Of a stretch of 8,751 nucleotides of DNA, positions 6,263 to 8,751 are shown piece after piece. The stretch is taken from contig CALZAG010000062.1 in the NCBI GenBank assembly GCA_945613045.1, positions 1 through 8,751 of the forward strand. Direction: 5' to 3'. The DNA comes from an uncultured Clostridia bacterium (lineage in GTDB: Bacteria; Bacillota; Clostridia; Oscillospirales; Oscillospiraceae). Position 1 is the stretch's first letter. Each line of letters starts with the position of its first letter. The notes beneath the pieces were generated by a model. It was not told where the DNA came from. It searched no databases and worked only from the letters and a program-made list of their open reading frames with translations. The translations under genes were made by a program, and so were the position numbers.

Positions 6263-6269
6263 CTGTCAA
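6241..6269 (-). promoter_or_regulatory. Fully consensus sigma-A promoter of serC-serA
   Basis: On the minus strand, TTGACA (6264-6269) and TATAAT (6241-6246) are separated by exactly 17 nt, a 12/12 match to consensus. The predicted start near 6234 gives a leader of about 28 nt that contains AAAGGAG. The -35 box contains the TGA stop of mtaB (6266-6268), so the promoter begins inside the upstream gene. Confidence 0.88.
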
Positions 6270-7552
6270 ATGATTTTTCCCGCAAGTATTTCCCCGGAAA
6301 CGTCTGTTATTTCAACAGACTTCACTGTTCCGCGCAGCTTTTCGCCCTCTGCGCGCACCAAAACATAGGTGTCGCTGTGACCCTGCCACAGGCCGTTTTC
6401 CTCTGTCTCAAACAGCACCGGCAGAGTCTTCCCGACGGCACTTTCAAGATATGCCCTGCGCGTTCTTTCCGCCACTGACGCCGCCTGCTTTGCGCGCCTT
6501 GCCTTGGTCGCGCGGTCAAGCTGACCGTCCATTTTATCGGCGGGGGTGCCGGGGCGGCGGGAATACGGGAAAATGTGCGCGTCGGAAAAGCCGACCTTCT
6601 CGAGAAATGCAAGAGTCTCAAGATGGTGCTCCTCGGTCTCACCGGGAAAGCCCACAATAAGATCGCAGGTCAGGCCGCAGCCGGGAAAGTACCTGCGCAA
6701 AAGCTCGACGGACTCAAAAAAGCGCGCGGTGTCATATTTCCTGTTCATGGCCTTGAGCGTTGCGTCGCAGCCGGATTGCAGGGACAGATGGAAGTGCCTG
6801 CACACATTTCCGCATTCGGCAAGGCGGCGGCAGAAATCCTCTGTGATTATGCTCGGCTCGATGGAGCCCAGCCGCAGTCTTAGCCCCGGAGCGGCCTTGG
6901 CCACAGCAGAGATAACGTCCGCCAGATCGGGCTTGCCCTCAAGGTCCACGCCGTAGGAGGCGATCTCGATGCCCGTTATGACAAGCTCCCTGTATCCCGC
7001 AGCTTCAAGCTCCGCCGCCTGCTTAGCGGCGGTCTCAACAGGCAGGCTCCTCACCCTGCCGCGGGTATATGGAATGATGCAGTAAGAGCAGAAATTGACG
7101 CAGCCGTCCTGAATTTTGAGCAAGGCCCTGGTATGGCCGGAGACGGCTCCGGCGGGCAGCTCCTCAAACACGCGGCGCTCAAAGGGCTTGTCAAGGCTTC
7201 TCTCGCCCTCGCCCGTAGCGACGGCTTTCTCGATCGCCTCGACCAGCTTCACCCTGTCGGCGGTGCCGTACACGATGTCCGCGCCCAGCTCCTGCGCGGT
7301 GTCTGGGCTGAGCTGTGAATAGCAGCCCGAGACCGCCACGACGGCGTTCGGGTTTTCCTCACGAAGCCGGTTTATCGCCCGGCGCGATTTGCGTCCGGCC
7401 TCGGCGGTCACGGCGCAGGTGTTGACGATAACAGCGTCGGCGCTCTCCCCTTCGCGGCAGGCTTTGTGTCCGTGCTCGCGCAGCAAAGTTTCCATTGCCT
7501 GGGTCTCATACTGGTTGACCTTGCAGCCGAGAGTGTATATAATGTATCTCAT
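6266..7552 (-). CDS. mtaB: tRNA t6A37 methylthiotransferase, MtaB type
   Basis: A 428-residue radical-SAM enzyme of the MiaB/RimO/MtaB family. MtaB converts N6-threonylcarbamoyladenosine at position 37 of ANN-decoding tRNAs to the 2-methylthio form (family knowledge). The N-terminal methylthiotransferase domain has the three cluster-binding Cys: C10 (TLGCKVNQYE, the MtaB-type signature), C46 (VNTCAVT) and C77 (SGCYSQ). The radical-SAM motif CxxxCxxC is at C151, C155 and C158 (CVNFCSYCIIPYTRGR). LSLQSGCD and DLIVGFPGE follow, and the last 55 or so residues look like a TRAM RNA-binding domain. The ATG at 7552 follows CAGGAG with 8 nt spacing. The enzyme needs two 4Fe-4S clusters, and a cysteine desulfurase gene is its divergent neighbour. 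I found no clear promoter for this gene; it should lie inside the start of the desulfurase gene. Confidence 0.93.
   Translation of the reverse strand: MRYIIYTLGCKVNQYETQAMETLLREHGHKACREGESADAVIVNTCAVTAEAGRKSRRAINRLREENPNAVVAVSGCYSQLSPDTAQELGADIVYGTADRVKLVEAIEKAVATGEGERSLDKPFERRVFEELPAGAVSGHTRALLKIQDGCVNFCSYCIIPYTRGRVRSLPVETAAKQAAELEAAGYRELVITGIEIASYGVDLEGKPDLADVISAVAKAAPGLRLRLGSIEPSIITEDFCRRLAECGNVCRHFHLSLQSGCDATLKAMNRKYDTARFFESVELLRRYFPGCGLTCDLIVGFPGETEEHHLETLAFLEKVGFSDAHIFPYSRRPGTPADKMDGQLDRATKARRAKQAASVAERTRRAYLESAVGKTLPVLFETEENGLWQGHSDTYVLVRAEGEKLRGTVKSVEITDVSGEILAGKII
7515..7543 (+). promoter_or_regulatory. Promoter of the cysteine desulfurase gene, inside the mtaB start
   Basis: On the plus strand, TTGACC (7515-7520) and TATAAT (7538-7543) are separated by 17 nt, an 11/12 match to sigma-A consensus. 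Both boxes lie within codons 3-13 of mtaB on the other strand. The predicted start near 7550 gives a leader of about 29 nt. Confidence 0.75.
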
Positions 7553-7560
7553 AAAATCAT

Positions 7561-7571
7561 CTCCTGAGGAG
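7561..7571. promoter_or_regulatory. Back-to-back ribosome binding sites of divergent mtaB and desulfurase genes
   Basis: CTCCTGAGGAG is a perfect palindrome (5+1+5). Its right half AGGAG lies 7 nt before the ATG at 7579. Its left half, read on the minus strand, is AGGAG 8 nt before the mtaB ATG at 7552. Both starts are thereby fixed, and the whole gap between the start codons is 26 bp. Confidence 0.85.
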
Positions 7572-7578
7572 CGTCAAA

Positions 7579-8709
7579 ATGGAAGTCTATCTTGATAACG
7601 CCGCCACGACCATGGTCTGCACCGAGGCGGCGGATATTGCTTATAAAGTCATGACCGGGCTCTACGGTAACCCAAGCTCGACCCACACGAAGGGCCGCGA
7701 GGCAAAGGCCGTTCTGGACAGGGCCCGCCGGCAGGTCGCCGACGCGCTCGGCTGCGTTCCAAACGAGGTTTTTTTCACCTCCTGCGGCTCCGAGAGCGAT
7801 AATTGGGCGATAACAAAAGGCGCCGAGAGCATGATGCGTAAGGGCAGGCACATAATCTCCTCCGCCGTTGAACACGACGCGGTGAGAAAAACGCTCGGCG
7901 AGCTTGAAAAGCGCGGCTTCGAGGTGAGTCTCCTTGAGCCGGAGCCCGACGGCTCCGTCTCCGTCAGCGCGGTTGAAAAGGCGCTGCGGGAGGACACCGT
8001 TCTCGTCACGCTGATGATGGTCAACAACGAGACAGGCGGCGTGACGGACATTGCGGGCATCGCCAGAATGCTCAGGGCGCGCAAGTCGCAGGCGCTTTTG
8101 CACACGGACGCCGTGCAGGGCTTCATGAAGCTGCCTTTTTCCGCGAAAACCCTCGGCGCGGACATGATAAGCATAAGCGGACATAAGATCCACGCGCCCA
8201 AGGGCATAGGCGCATTGTATATCAAAACAGGGGTCAAAATCAAGCCCTTTATCCTTGGCGGCTCGCAGGAGGCGGGCATGAGAGCCGGCACCGAGGCCAT
8301 GCCGCAGATCGCGGCCTTCGGCGCGGCCTGTGAGATCGCCCGGGCGGGCATGAAGCTCAATTGCGAAAAAATGGCTAATCTGCGGCAATCGGCTGTCGAA
8401 AGGCTCTGTGCCGATATGCCCGAGGTACGGGTGATAGGCGGCGGCGCTCCGCACATTCTCAGCGTTTCCCTGCCGGGCTGGAGAAGCGAGGTCATCATGA
8501 ACTTCCTCGAGGCAAAGGGAGTTTACGTCTCACGCAGCTCCGCCTGCAAGAAGGGCGGCAGGAGCCATGTTTTGGAGGCGCTGGGCCTTCCCCCCGAGGT
8601 CATTGACGGCACGGTCAGGATAAGCTTTTCGCGCTTCACGACGCAGAGCGATATAGACGCACTGTGCGCAGCCCTCAAGGAGGCGCATGATACGCTCGCA
8701 CACAGATAG
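7579..8709 (+). CDS. nifS: Cysteine desulfurase, NifS/IscS class
   Basis: A 376-residue PLP enzyme that removes sulfur from L-cysteine as a protein persulfide, leaving alanine, to supply Fe-S clusters and thiolated tRNA. Visible signatures in order are YLDNAATT (4-11), GNPSSTHTKGR (30-40), H99 in VEHDAV (stacks on PLP), NNETG (149-153), TDAVQG (D177, Q180), the PLP lysine K203 in SGHKIHAPKG, and MRAGTEA (R235). The active-site Cys is C323 in SRSSACKKGGRSHVLEALGL. The SSACKKGG form of the Cys loop is the variant common in Clostridia rather than the ACSSG form of enteric IscS (from memory). The ATG at 7579 follows AGGAG at 7 nt. No scaffold gene (iscU/nifU) is in the window; the gene ends with its own terminator. 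Similar Clostridia genes often sit next to thiI, so a role in tRNA thiolation is possible (inference). Confidence 0.95.
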   Translation: MEVYLDNAATTMVCTEAADIAYKVMTGLYGNPSSTHTKGREAKAVLDRARRQVADALGCVPNEVFFTSCGSESDNWAITKGAESMMRKGRHIISSAVEHDAVRKTLGELEKRGFEVSLLEPEPDGSVSVSAVEKALREDTVLVTLMMVNNETGGVTDIAGIARMLRARKSQALLHTDAVQGFMKLPFSAKTLGADMISISGHKIHAPKGIGALYIKTGVKIKPFILGGSQEAGMRAGTEAMPQIAAFGAACEIARAGMKLNCEKMANLRQSAVERLCADMPEVRVIGGGAPHILSVSLPGWRSEVIMNFLEAKGVYVSRSSACKKGGRSHVLEALGLPPEVIDGTVRISFSRFTTQSDIDALCAALKEAHDTLAHR

Positions 8710-8723
8710 CATAAGGCATTTTA

Positions 8724-8751
8724 AACGGCTGCGCCTATCGGCGCAGCCGTT
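8724..8751 (+). terminator. Terminator stem after the cysteine desulfurase gene, cut by window edge
   Basis: A perfect 12-bp stem (8724-8735 AACGGCTGCGCC with 8740-8751) encloses a TATC loop. It begins 14 nt after the TAG stop. The right arm ends in TT at the last base, so a U-run would lie just outside the window and cannot be seen. Confidence 0.75.

Noticed and set aside
7640..7645. TATAAG on the minus strand as a promoter for mtaB
   Set aside because: No acceptable -35 box; the nearest (TTACCG) is 19 nt away and weak.
7549..8454. 301-residue open frame on the minus strand across the cysteine desulfurase gene
   Set aside because: It is antisense to a gene with every desulfurase motif, shows no recognisable domain, and is expected by chance in G+C-rich coding DNA. 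The same holds for the 278-residue frame at 7662-8498.

Overview
The window reads as chromosomal DNA of a Gram-positive, probably anaerobic Clostridia-type bacterium (Oscillospiraceae/Ruminococcaceae-like; inference). The grounds are strong AGGAG-type ribosome binding sites, sigma-A promoters, a G+C-rich coding style, a lipoprotein with a Firmicutes-type lipobox, and two gene families (DUF5685 and the tandem-P-loop PRK06851-like ATPase) that I know mainly from Clostridia. Coding density is high: no gene-free stretch exceeds about 130 bases. I see no mobile element, CRISPR array, tRNA or rRNA.

Left part (1-2950). A plus-strand ATPase gene enters from the left edge, cut at its P-loop, and ends at 927. 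It converges on a minus-strand three-gene operon, and a perfect 12-bp hairpin sits between the two ends. In transcription order the operon encodes a two-helix membrane protein with a zinc ribbon, a DUF5685 protein, and a J-domain protein with a Gly-rich linker, helical repeats and an extremely Cys-rich tail. The genes are 1 and 14 nt apart. Upstream lie a good promoter and a palindrome at the predicted transcription start. This operon is the least understood part of the window and the best candidate for an undescribed system, perhaps a small membrane-associated chaperone or metal-handling module.

Middle part (2989-6269). A minus-strand lipoprotein built of about nine YD-type tyrosine repeats is followed by a large hairpin over its stop codon. 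Upstream of it are serA and serC, which overlap by 8 nt and encode the first two steps of serine synthesis from 3-phosphoglycerate. serC has a fully consensus sigma-A promoter whose -35 box contains the stop codon of the preceding gene. A 23-nt near-perfect palindrome lies across its spacer and -10 box, which looks like an operator. serB is not in the window.

Right part (6266-8751). mtaB (minus strand), a radical-SAM tRNA methylthiotransferase, and a NifS/IscS-type cysteine desulfurase (plus strand) diverge with only 26 bp between their start codons. Their ribosome binding sites are the two halves of one palindrome. A near-consensus promoter for the desulfurase is buried in the first codons of mtaB. 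The desulfurase gene ends in a 12-bp terminator stem that reaches the window edge. There is a possible functional thread: serine feeds cysteine, cysteine is the desulfurase substrate, and the desulfurase supplies sulfur for Fe-S enzymes such as MtaB. This link is inferred from gene order only.
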